From: Lentisalinibacter sediminis
Lineage (GTDB): Bacteria; Pseudomonadota; Gammaproteobacteria; Steroidobacterales; Woeseiaceae
Assembly (NCBI RefSeq): GCF_040706615.1
Contig: NZ_JAPDRF010000007.1
Location: 62,001-126,000, forward strand
DNA length: 64,000 nt
Direction: 5' to 3'
Shown: positions 1 to 9,559 of the stretch, piece after piece
How the letters are laid out: each line of letters starts with the position of its first letter
Numbering within the stretch: position 1 is the first letter of the stretch
The notes under the pieces: generated by a model
What the model was told of the DNA's origin: nothing
Databases searched by the model: none
Seen by the model: the letters and a program-made list of their open reading frames with translations, nothing else
Program-made: the position numbers and the translations under genes

Positions 1-40
1 TGTGGAGAGCAGGAGCAATGGCGCATGGCGCCCCGGTGAC

Positions 41-757
41 ATGAAGGAAAGCATCCTAGAGCTCGTCAATCGTACCGAGACACAGGCGCCCGCCGCGCTG
101 CGCGTGGACGTCATCGCGGACTTCGTCTGCCCGTGGTGCTACATCGGCAAGCATCGGCTGGACGAGGCGCTCGCCTCCGTGCTGGGTCCGGTCCAGGTCG
201 CCTGGCATCCGTTCCAGCTCAACCCCGACATGCCCGACGAAGGCATGGCCCTCGAGGACTACCTGCGCGACAAGTTCGGCGAGCCCGAGGCTTTGCAGCC
301 CGCCCTGGAGCAGCTGACCCGCCTCGGCGCCGGGGAAGGCCTCGAGCTGGCCTTCGACCGCATCGTCCGCGTGCCGAACACCCGGGCGGCCCACCGACTG
401 ATGAAGCTGGCCGAGATCGAGGGGCGCCAGAACGAACTCGCCGATGGGCTCTTCCGGGCGTTCTTCGGCGCAGGCCGCGACATCGGCCGGCACGACGTGC
501 TGGTTGAACTGGCCAGGGAGGCCGGCCTCACGCCCGAGACGGCCGCGCAGTACCTGGACGACGAGCGTGTCGACCGGATCGTACTGGCGGAGGAAGCGCA
601 GGCTCGCAAGGCCGGCGTGACCGGCGTGCCGGACTACATGATTAACAAGCGCCTGTTCGTGATCGGCGCCCAGAGCGAAGCCACCTTGCTCGGGGCCTTC
701 GACCGCGCCATGTTCGGCGAGGACAGCGATCTGACGGTGTCGGATACGCTGCACTGA
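41..757 (+). CDS. DsbA-family oxidoreductase, FrnE type
   Basis: Thioredoxin-fold protein of the DsbA/FrnE (2-hydroxychromene-2-carboxylate isomerase-like) family. The CPWC redox motif sits at residues 30-33, just after a beta strand (VDVIADFVCPWCY), and the cis-proline region GVTGVPDYMI lies near the C-terminus with an alpha-helical insertion between, as is usual for FrnE. There is no signal peptide, so it should act in the cytoplasm on thiols or as a glutathione-dependent isomerase; the substrate is unknown. The ATG at 41 was chosen; an in-frame GTG at position 2 would add 13 residues, and the true start could even lie outside the window. The gene is not obviously cotranscribed with the lipoprotein gene downstream. 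Confidence 0.85.
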   Translation: MKESILELVNRTETQAPAALRVDVIADFVCPWCYIGKHRLDEALASVLGPVQVAWHPFQLNPDMPDEGMALEDYLRDKFGEPEALQPALEQLTRLGAGEGLELAFDRIVRVPNTRAAHRLMKLAEIEGRQNELADGLFRAFFGAGRDIGRHDVLVELAREAGLTPETAAQYLDDERVDRIVLAEEAQARKAGVTGVPDYMINKRLFVIGAQSEATLLGAFDRAMFGEDSDLTVSDTLH

Positions 758-861
758 GCACGGGACCGTGCGGCGCCCGCCGGACGGGATCTCCGCTGCC
801 GGTCAACCGGCGCCGCTCAGCTGCGTTGGCGTTACGGACGGGTCTGCTGGAGGAACATCCC

Positions 862-1215
862 ATGAGAATGACTGTCACTGCCGTCGCTGTTGCCCTGGCG
901 CTCTCGGCCGGGTGCGCGTCGCATCCTGATCCCATCGTCGATACGAAAGGGGTCAACATGGCGCAGTACGAGACCGATCTGCGTGAGTGCCGCGAATACG
1001 CCGACGAGGTGAGCGTTGCCGGGGGCGCCGCAAAAGGGGCGGCCGCCGGCGCAGTGGTCGGCGCAGCGGCCGGCGCCATCAGCGGCGACGCGGATCGCGG
1101 CGCCGGCTATGGCGCCATCGGCGGCGGCGCGCGCTCGGCACTGTACAATCAGCGCGAGAAGGAACGCGTCGTGAAGAACTGCCTGCGCGGGCGCGGGTAC
1201 CGGGTTCTCAACTGA
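862..1215 (+). CDS. Glycine-zipper outer-membrane lipoprotein
   Basis: Small (117 aa) envelope lipoprotein. The N-terminus MRMTVTAVAVALALSAGC is a type II signal peptide with lipobox SAGC, so Cys18 would be lipidated. The middle is an Ala/Gly-rich glycine-zipper segment (GGAAKGAAAGAVVGAAAGAISGDADRG read in short pieces), a typical membrane-associating motif in SlyB/YmgG-like proteins, followed by a short basic tail ending in a CLRGRGYRVLN motif. A good ribosome-binding site (GGAGGAA, about 849-855) precedes the ATG at 862, which decides the start against in-frame codons further upstream. The function is probably structural or stress-related in the envelope; no specific role can be assigned. 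Confidence 0.8.
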   Translation: MRMTVTAVAVALALSAGCASHPDPIVDTKGVNMAQYETDLRECREYADEVSVAGGAAKGAAAGAVVGAAAGAISGDADRGAGYGAIGGGARSALYNQREKERVVKNCLRGRGYRVLN

Positions 1216-1250
1216 CCGACGCCGTCGACGAATCCTGAAGGAGTTCTTTT

Positions 1251-2186
1251 TTGGCTGAGGAAATGCAGGCGGTGCGCCTGGAGCGCTACCGCGACGAGGA
1301 AGGTCTGCGTCTGGCTGCCACGGAACGGCCCGTGCCGGGGCCCGGCGAGGTGCTGGTCCGGGTACTTGCGGCGGGGGTCAATCCGGTGGACTGGAAAATC
1401 GCGGACGGTTTCGGCGAGTTCCTCGGTCTGGCGCCGCCGCTGACGCTCGGCTGTGAACTGGCGGGGGACGTGGCCGCCGTGGGCGAGGGTGTGGATGCGT
1501 TCGCCGTCGACGAGCCCGTGTTCGGCTACGTCTCGCTCGAGCGCTGCGGCTGCTATGCCCCGTACGTCATCGCCATGCCGACCGAGATCGCCCGCAAGCC
1601 GGACGATCTCTCCTACGCGGACGCGGCGGCGGTGCCGGTCGCCGGCGAGACCGCCTGGCAGGCGCTGGTGGAGACGGCACGGCTGGCCGCCGGCGAGCGG
1701 GTGCTGATCCATGCGGCGGCGGGCGGGGTCGGCTCCGTGGGGGTGCAGCTGGCGAAGTCCCTCGGGGCGACGGTGATCGGTACCGCCTCGGGACGCAACG
1801 AGGAGTTCGTCCGCGGACTCGGCGCGGACGGTTTCGTCGACTACACGGCCGGCCCGTTCGAGGATGCCGTGGAGCCGGTCGACGTGGTGTTCGACACCGT
1901 CGGCGGCGACACGCTGCGCCGCTCGTTCAACGTGCTGCGGCCGGGCGGCCGCCTGGTGAGCATCGTCGAGGTACCGGACCCGGAGTGGGCCGAGCAGGCC
2001 GGGGTCTCGGCGGAGATGATCGCCGTGCTGCCGGAGGGCGCGCAGCTCGCCGAACTCGGCGCCATGATGAGCCGCGGCGAACTGCGGGTGCACGTCGCGC
2101 GGTGCTACCCCCTGAACGCGGCGCTCGAGGCGCTGGCGGAGAGCCGCTCAGGCCACGTCCGGGGCAAGCTGGTCGTCGAGCCCTGA
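1251..2186 (+). CDS. NADP-dependent quinone reductase-like enzyme (MDR superfamily)
   Basis: Zinc-free medium-chain dehydrogenase/reductase, related to quinone oxidoreductase (QOR) and reticulon-4-interacting-protein-like reductases. A GroES-like N-terminal half (GPGEVLVRVLAAGVNPVDWK) is followed by the Rossmann dinucleotide motif (HAAAGGVGSVGVQLAK) and a C-terminal substrate-domain strand ending GHVRGKLVVEP. The structural and catalytic zinc ligands of alcohol dehydrogenases are absent. The start is a TTG at 1251: AAGGAG at 1238-1243 lies seven bases upstream, whereas the ATG at 1263 would be too far. Expected reaction: NAD(P)H-dependent reduction of a quinone or enone in the cytoplasm. Confidence 0.85.
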   Translation: MAEEMQAVRLERYRDEEGLRLAATERPVPGPGEVLVRVLAAGVNPVDWKIADGFGEFLGLAPPLTLGCELAGDVAAVGEGVDAFAVDEPVFGYVSLERCGCYAPYVIAMPTEIARKPDDLSYADAAAVPVAGETAWQALVETARLAAGERVLIHAAAGGVGSVGVQLAKSLGATVIGTASGRNEEFVRGLGADGFVDYTAGPFEDAVEPVDVVFDTVGGDTLRRSFNVLRPGGRLVSIVEVPDPEWAEQAGVSAEMIAVLPEGAQLAELGAMMSRGELRVHVARCYPLNAALEALAESRSGHVRGKLVVEP

Positions 2187-2237
2187 GTCCGGCGGCGGGG
2201 GCCGGGCCGGCGGGGCAGACTCCCGCAGCGTGTCCGG

Positions 2238-3203
2238 TCACTGCGCGCGCCGGCGCTCCAGCCAGTCGAGCAGGATGGCGTTGAAGGTCTCCGGGCGCTC
2301 CTGCTGTGTCCAGTGGCCGCAGTCGCTGATCATGCGGACCTCCAGGTCGTCGACGTACTCGTGCATGGCCTCGATGTGGTGGGGCGCGATCAGGACGTCG
2401 TCCTCGGCGCCGACGAACAGCGCCGGTATGCGCACCCGCTGCTCGATCCCCTCTGTGAGCTCCCAGTTGCGCGTCCAGTTGCGGTACCAGTTGATGGGCC
2501 CGGTGAAGCCGCCGCGCCGGAAGGCCTCCACGAAGACCTGCAGCTCCTCTTCGGCCAGCAGGTCCGCGCCCCTCGGCGGCTCGTCCATGGCGGTCAGCAT
2601 GCTGAACGGCCGGCGCTTGTCGTCGGGGATCTGCTCGAAGGCCTGCCGGGTGACCGGCAGCCGCCGCATCATGGCGCGGAAGTAGCGCTCCGGGTCGGCC
2701 GCGAAACGCCGGTCCGCCTCATCCGAGTCCTGGAAGTTCACGATGTAGAAGTCGGGCCCGAGCAATTGGCGCATCATGATCATCGGGTCCGCCGGCGGCC
2801 GCGGGTAGAAGGGGATGTTCACGGCGACGACGCCGCGCATGCGCTCCGGCGCCAGCAGCGCCATCTGCCAGACCAGGAGCGCGCCCCAGTCGTGGCCCAC
2901 GAAGCAGGCGCGCTCGAGGCCCAGGGCATCGAGCAGGCCGGTCATGTCCCCGACCAGGTGGCGGATGTCGTAATCGGTGACAGCCCCGGGCTTGTCGGTG
3001 GCGCCGTAACCGCGCTGGTCCGGCGCGAGCGCCCGGTAGCCTGCATCGGCGAGAGCGGGTAACTGCAGGCGCCAGGAATACGCGAGTTCGGGGAAGCCGT
3101 GGCAGAGCACCACGGCCTCGCCCTCGGCGTGGCCCTGCTCGTAGACCGCCATGCGGATACCGTTGGTGTCGATGTATCGGGGTGCCGGAAAGTCGCTGCT
3201 CAC
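2238..3203 (-). CDS. Alpha/beta hydrolase, epoxide hydrolase-like
   Basis: A 321-aa alpha/beta-hydrolase of the epoxide hydrolase group. HGFPE at 35-39 gives the oxyanion hole, the nucleophile is Asp105 in GHDWG, and the His of the triad lies in ISDCGHWTQQE near the C-terminus. An acid residue precedes it in the VGAEDDVLIAP segment, and cap-domain tyrosines (PFYPRP, NWYRNW) match the ring-opening tyrosines of epoxide hydrolases. It lacks a signal peptide. It would open epoxides by an alkyl-enzyme intermediate; haloacid or haloalkane activity is less likely because a tryptophan-pair halide site is not evident. It is convergent with the quinone-reductase gene and divergent from the ileS leader. 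Confidence 0.85.
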   Translation of the reverse strand: MSSDFPAPRYIDTNGIRMAVYEQGHAEGEAVVLCHGFPELAYSWRLQLPALADAGYRALAPDQRGYGATDKPGAVTDYDIRHLVGDMTGLLDALGLERACFVGHDWGALLVWQMALLAPERMRGVVAVNIPFYPRPPADPMIMMRQLLGPDFYIVNFQDSDEADRRFAADPERYFRAMMRRLPVTRQAFEQIPDDKRRPFSMLTAMDEPPRGADLLAEEELQVFVEAFRRGGFTGPINWYRNWTRNWELTEGIEQRVRIPALFVGAEDDVLIAPHHIEAMHEYVDDLEVRMISDCGHWTQQERPETFNAILLDWLERRRAQ

Positions 3204-3297
3204 GCCGTGCTCCTTGGGCTCGGGATTGCGGATCGAACGGGAGATGGCACAGGGTAGCCGAGCCCCCGGGCCACGGCGACCGCGGCATCACGCGGGC

Positions 3298-3326
3298 TTG
3301 CCTTTTCAGGCGCCCGGCGCTAGCTT
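3298..3326 (+). promoter_or_regulatory. Candidate sigma-70 promoter of the ileS leader
   Basis: TTGCCT at 3298-3303 and TAGCTT at 3321-3326 are separated by 17 bp. Transcription would start near 3333, just before the first strand of T-box Stem I. The prediction rests on sequence and position only. Confidence 0.45.
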
Positions 3327-3336
3327 CCGCGTCTGG

Positions 3337-3638
3337 GGCGTCGATGGGGACAGTAGCCACCCGGCGCCGGTCCGAAGCGAGCGTGGGACGGTGGGAGCCT
3401 CGTGGCCGGTGGGTGGTGAACATCACCCCGGAGCCGTCGACCGAAAGGGCGTCATGCGGCCCCGACTAGGCTCGACCGGGTGGCTGCCGATACACGGCCG
3501 CGGGTTGCCACGGACGATTGTAACGACCGTGACGACCCCTCGAGGTCCGGCCCGGGAGGGCCGGGCGGAAACCGGGTGGTACCGCGGTGCATGAGGAATC
3601 ACATCGCCCCGGGCGCTTGACGGCGCCCGGGGTTTTTT
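3337..3638 (+). ncRNA. T-box riboswitch (tRNA-Ile sensing) in the ileS leader
   Basis: A 5' leader with the diagnostic parts of a transcriptional T-box. The T-box sequence GGGTGGTACCGCGG is at 3574-3587, with the TGGT bulge (3577-3580) that pairs with the uncharged tRNA NCCA end. Stem I starts near 3340 (GTCGA pairing with TCGAC at 3437-3441). An AGTA motif at 3352-3355 follows a GGGGAC segment typical of the Stem I K-turn side. The specifier strand GTGAACATCACC carries ATC (Ile) at 3422-3424, followed by the conserved purine, then CGGAG. An intrinsic terminator follows at 3607-3638 and the ileS start codon is at 3655. Uncharged tRNA-Ile(GAU) should stabilise the antiterminator and switch on ileS. 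As far as I know, T-boxes belong mostly to Firmicutes and Actinobacteria and are rare in Proteobacteria. Confidence 0.9.
3607..3638 (+). terminator. Intrinsic terminator of the T-box (attenuator)
   Basis: Perfect 10-bp GC-rich stem, CCCCGGGCGC (3607-3616) with GCGCCCGGGG (3623-3632), a six-base loop and six Ts at 3633-3638. It lies between the T-box sequence and the ileS start codon, as in transcription-attenuating T-boxes. Confidence 0.9.
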
Positions 3639-3654
3639 CGTTGGACGGGATGAA

Positions 3655-6810
<3,156 letters not shown>

Positions 6811-6831
6811 AACTGTCATCTCGAAGGGGAG

Positions 6832-6861
6832 TTGTAAGACGTTCCGCTATTTTGCTATAAG
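6832..6861 (+). promoter_or_regulatory. Candidate sigma-70 promoter for the 124-aa hypothetical gene
   Basis: TTGTAA at 6832-6837 and TATAAG at 6856-6861 with 18 bp between. This is an AT-rich island in a GC-rich background, about 145 bp before the start codon at 7007, so the transcript would have a long 5' leader. Confidence 0.45.
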
Positions 6862-7006
6862 AAAAGGTCCCAAGTGACTGGTTGGCGTGGGGCACCGCCA
6901 CAAGCCGGCAAAAGAGCGAGAACGAGCCGCGCGGGTTCCGCCCAGTCAGCTCTCCGAGGGCCGCCGCAGACCGGCGGAGATCAGAAGAACAATATCGGGA
7001 GAGCCC

Positions 7007-7381
7007 ATGTCGCCCCTGACCAAGCACTTTCATGAAGCGGTGCTCGCGCTGGCCGGTCATGCGCCGATCAAGCAGCGATTGGTGTGCGCCTACAGCGACC
7101 ACCTCAGCGGCATCCACGACGAGGAGCTGCCACGGCGTCTTCTGGGCCGCTTCTCCGCCCTGCGCCGGTGCCTGCACAGCGTGACGCCACTGAACGGGGA
7201 AGGGCCGGTGCGTGCCTCGGTCCGCAAGATGAGCGGTGCCGAGGCCGCCGACTGCGCGAAGACGATCGTCGCGCTGTACGGCGAACTCGCACGGCGGGAG
7301 GCGGCCGACAGCACGGGTCCGCTGCACCTGGTGCGGGCCCCGGAGCTGGAAGAGGTCCCGGATTTCCTCCTGAAGTCCTGA
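7007..7381 (+). CDS. Hypothetical protein, 124 aa
   Basis: I do not recognise this protein. It begins MSPLTKHFHEAVLALAGHAPIK after a ribosome-binding site (CGGGAGAG at about 6996-7003), which favours the ATG at 7007 over an in-frame ATG at 6887. It is soluble, mostly helical in appearance, and has a SVRKMSGAEAADCAKTIVALYGEL segment that looks like a helical hairpin. There is no signal peptide or membrane segment. It stands alone between ileS and a repeat cluster, with its own likely promoter at 6832-6861. Clear codon bias, a start with a ribosome-binding site and a plausible promoter support it as a real gene. Confidence 0.65.
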   Translation: MSPLTKHFHEAVLALAGHAPIKQRLVCAYSDHLSGIHDEELPRRLLGRFSALRRCLHSVTPLNGEGPVRASVRKMSGAEAADCAKTIVALYGELARREAADSTGPLHLVRAPELEEVPDFLLKS

Positions 7382-7407
7382 CCGCCCTCGCCCTGCGACC
7401 ACCCACC

Positions 7408-7430
7408 GTAGGAGGGCCTTCAGGCCCGAT
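7408..7430 (+). repeat. REP-like palindromic repeat, copy 1
   Basis: GTAGGAGGGCCTTCAGG followed by CCCGAT. The core GGGCCT-TC-AGGCCC forms a short hairpin. The same unit recurs in both orientations in 7491-7835 and at 42561-42617. Confidence 0.8.
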
Positions 7431-7490
7431 CCGGCTTTCTTTTGGCGTTGGCCCGCCATCGGGTGGGCAAAGGTCGCGGGGACGCTCAGT

Positions 7491-7562
7491 GTGGGAGGGG
7501 CTTCAGCCCCGATCTACGCCTGAGGTGGCCGAGCGCGGATCGGGGCTGAAGCCCCTCCTACA
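7491..7562. repeat. REP-like pair in inverted orientation, copies 2 and 3
   Basis: Copy 2 (7491-7513) starts GTGGGAGGGGCTTCAG; copy 3 (7539-7562) is its inverted partner, with core GGGGCT-GA-AGCCCC. The two face each other across 25 bp, the doublet layout (BIME-like) of REP elements. Confidence 0.8.
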
Positions 7563-7647
7563 CGCCCATCGAGGCTTGCAGCGCGTTCCGGACGACCCCG
7601 CAACCCTTACCCACCCGCTGACGGGCCCATAGCCGAGAGGTTTGGCA

Positions 7648-7672
7648 CCAGTCAGCAGGCGCTGCTGACTGG
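7648..7672 (+). repeat. Perfect 11-bp hairpin
   Basis: CCAGTCAGCAG (7648-7658), loop GCG, CTGCTGACTGG (7662-7672). It is followed by CGCTTCCTTTAC, a weak pyrimidine run. It may end transcripts from the 7007-7381 gene, but the T-tract is poor. Confidence 0.6.
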
Positions 7673-7707
7673 CGCTTCCTTTACGCCACCGCGGGCACGG
7701 CCGTCAT

Positions 7708-7761
7708 GCGGGGGTATCCATCGCCGCGACCTTTTGTCGGGAGCAAGATGGATACCCCCGC
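7708..7761. repeat. 54-bp inverted-repeat element sharing sequence with the IS termini
   Basis: Arms GCGGGGGTATCCAT (7708-7721) and ATGGATACCCCCGC (7748-7761) are perfect 14-bp complements around 26 bp. The 11-bp core GGGGTATCCAT is also in the terminal inverted repeats of the IS at 26405-27463. It could be a MITE-like relic, but the flanks show no target duplication. Confidence 0.6.
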
Positions 7762-7782
7762 AGGGCGGCCAGGAAAGAAGGA

Positions 7783-7835
7783 ATCGGGCCTGAAGGCCCT
7801 CCCACAGCCGGGTCGGGCCTGAAGGCCCTCCTACA
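7783..7835 (-). repeat. REP-like repeat, copies 4 and 5
   Basis: Two direct copies in minus orientation, 7783-7806 and 7813-7835, each with core GGGCCT-GA-AGGCCC. Copy 5 ends CTACA, and its CTA at 7831-7833 is the stop codon (TAG) of the protease gene on the minus strand. Confidence 0.8.
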
Positions 7836-9489
7836 TGTTCTGGAGGGTGGCGCGGAGTTCGCGTGAGGCGTAGCGGGTCAGGTGGGCGCTTACTGCCGCC
7901 GGGGGACGGCGTGCGCTGCGGGGACCGCGGCGCATCAGCATGGCGCGGAACGCGGGGCTGGTCGCGAGGTGAAAGCGGAGCTCGTCGCCAAAGCGGGCGA
8001 GGAAGGGCTCCGGATCTTCGCCGCCGCCTTCCGTCAGCCGGGCCAGCGCCTGGCGCACCGATGCCTCGTCCAGGTCCGGGAAATAGCGGCTGAACTCGCG
8101 CCAGTGGTTGAGATCCGTGCCGGCTGCCGGTTCCGGCCGGACCGCCGACGGGCCGCGGCGGGGGAGGGCTGCCTCGAGCAGCGCCACCGCGTCCAGGAGA
8201 CCGGCCCCGTGGCGTCCGGTGTCCCAGCCGTCCGGGCGGCGGACGCCGGCGCCGGTCAGGATGTCGCGGAAGACGCCCGGCAGCGCCGCGCCGGGGTAGC
8301 GACGGCGCAACCGGTCACGGCCGTGACGGGACAGCCACAGGGCCGCCGCGCCGGCCACCGTGGCCACGGCGTACGAGGTGCCGCTGCCACGGGCGTCGCT
8401 GTAGCGGCCGCCGGGCGCAGCCAGCGCGCGCCACACGTCCTGGCCGGGTGCGGCCAGATCCACGTCGCCGCCCGCGGCGCTGTAGCGCCAGACTGCGTCG
8501 CGGCAGTTGCTGGCCGCGACCGCGATCACCCGGGAGGAGCGGGCCGGATGCACGACCCAGGGCCAGATGTTGCCGGCCGCGGCGAGGCTGATGATGCCCC
8601 CGGCCGCCGCGGCATCGAGCATCTGCTCGAGGCTGCGGCTGGCGAAAGGCCCACCGAGACTCATCGAGATGACGTCCGCGTCGATGCCGATGGCGTGATC
8701 GATGGCGAGGGCGAGCCGCCGGAAGGAGAAATGCACCACGCCGGAAGACACCCGGAGGGGTACCAGCGTCGCCGCCGGCGCGCTGCCGCTTACCGCGATG
8801 CCGTCCGCTTCCTCGTTGCCCCCTTCTTCGCCCCCGTCGTCGCCAATGGCGCTCATGATGACGCTGGCGGTTGCCGTGCCGTGGCCCGGATTGCGGCGGC
8901 GCAGAGGATCCCTGGGATCGCGGCGATCGGCCTCGAAGTCGTAGCCGAGCCCGACTGCCAGCCGCTCCGGGTGGCGGATCTCCGGATGTGGGGTGTAGCC
9001 GGTATCCGGGTGGGCGACCCGTATGCCCCCGCCCGGCGGGCCGTCGATCAGAGCGAAGGCCTCGACAAGACGCGCATTGGTCAGGCTCCACTCGCTGTCG
9101 GCGGAGCAGGGCAGCGGCCGCGCACCGGCACCGCTGCTGGGGCCACGGCGCCCGACCCGGGCCGGGTCCGGATCGTGGCCCGGCTGGATTACCGCGGCCT
9201 CCGCCCAGATAACGTCGGGGTGGGTGTCGAGGCGGCGCGCGAATTCCCAGACCTGGCGCACCAGCGGCTGCAGCGACGGGCGCCGGCGCAGCGCCTGGTA
9301 CACGCCGCCCGAGCGGGGCAGGCGTTCGACCACCCACTCCCCCGGCAGTGCGGTGGCGACCGCGCGGCGAGCGGCGCGGGTTGCCGCCGCCGGGCTCAGC
9401 CCGGGGTCCACGGCCAGCATCAGCCCCTCGCTGCGCGGCGTGAGTTCGTCGTCCGCGGTGGGCGGCAACCGGATCGCACTGTCTCTCAT
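7831..9489 (-). CDS. Subtilisin-like serine protease (S8), no signal peptide
   Basis: A 552-aa peptidase S8 with the full catalytic set: Asp162 (AHPDTGY), His203 (GHGTATAS), oxyanion Asn307 (AAGN) and Ser372 (GTSYAVA). An N-terminal region of about 130 residues may be a propeptide or an I9-like domain, and a C-terminal region of about 130 residues (from ALPRRGPSAV on) follows the catalytic core. No signal peptide, lipobox or membrane helix is visible, unusual for a subtilase, so it may be cytoplasmic or exported by another route. It is divergent from the DPP III-like lipoprotein gene (70-bp gap). The stop codon is contributed by a REP-like repeat. Confidence 0.9.
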   Translation of the reverse strand: MRDSAIRLPPTADDELTPRSEGLMLAVDPGLSPAAATRAARRAVATALPGEWVVERLPRSGGVYQALRRRPSLQPLVRQVWEFARRLDTHPDVIWAEAAVIQPGHDPDPARVGRRGPSSGAGARPLPCSADSEWSLTNARLVEAFALIDGPPGGGIRVAHPDTGYTPHPEIRHPERLAVGLGYDFEADRRDPRDPLRRRNPGHGTATASVIMSAIGDDGGEEGGNEEADGIAVSGSAPAATLVPLRVSSGVVHFSFRRLALAIDHAIGIDADVISMSLGGPFASRSLEQMLDAAAAGGIISLAAAGNIWPWVVHPARSSRVIAVAASNCRDAVWRYSAAGGDVDLAAPGQDVWRALAAPGGRYSDARGSGTSYAVATVAGAAALWLSRHGRDRLRRRYPGAALPGVFRDILTGAGVRRPDGWDTGRHGAGLLDAVALLEAALPRRGPSAVRPEPAAGTDLNHWREFSRYFPDLDEASVRQALARLTEGGGEDPEPFLARFGDELRFHLATSPAFRAMLMRRGPRSARRPPAAVSAHLTRYASRELRATLQNM

Positions 9490-9559
9490 CGGCGCCGCTC
9501 CTCCCCAAGAGCCCCGATCTGTCGTGCAATAATGCCCCTTTTCTGCACGGAGCTCAGCG

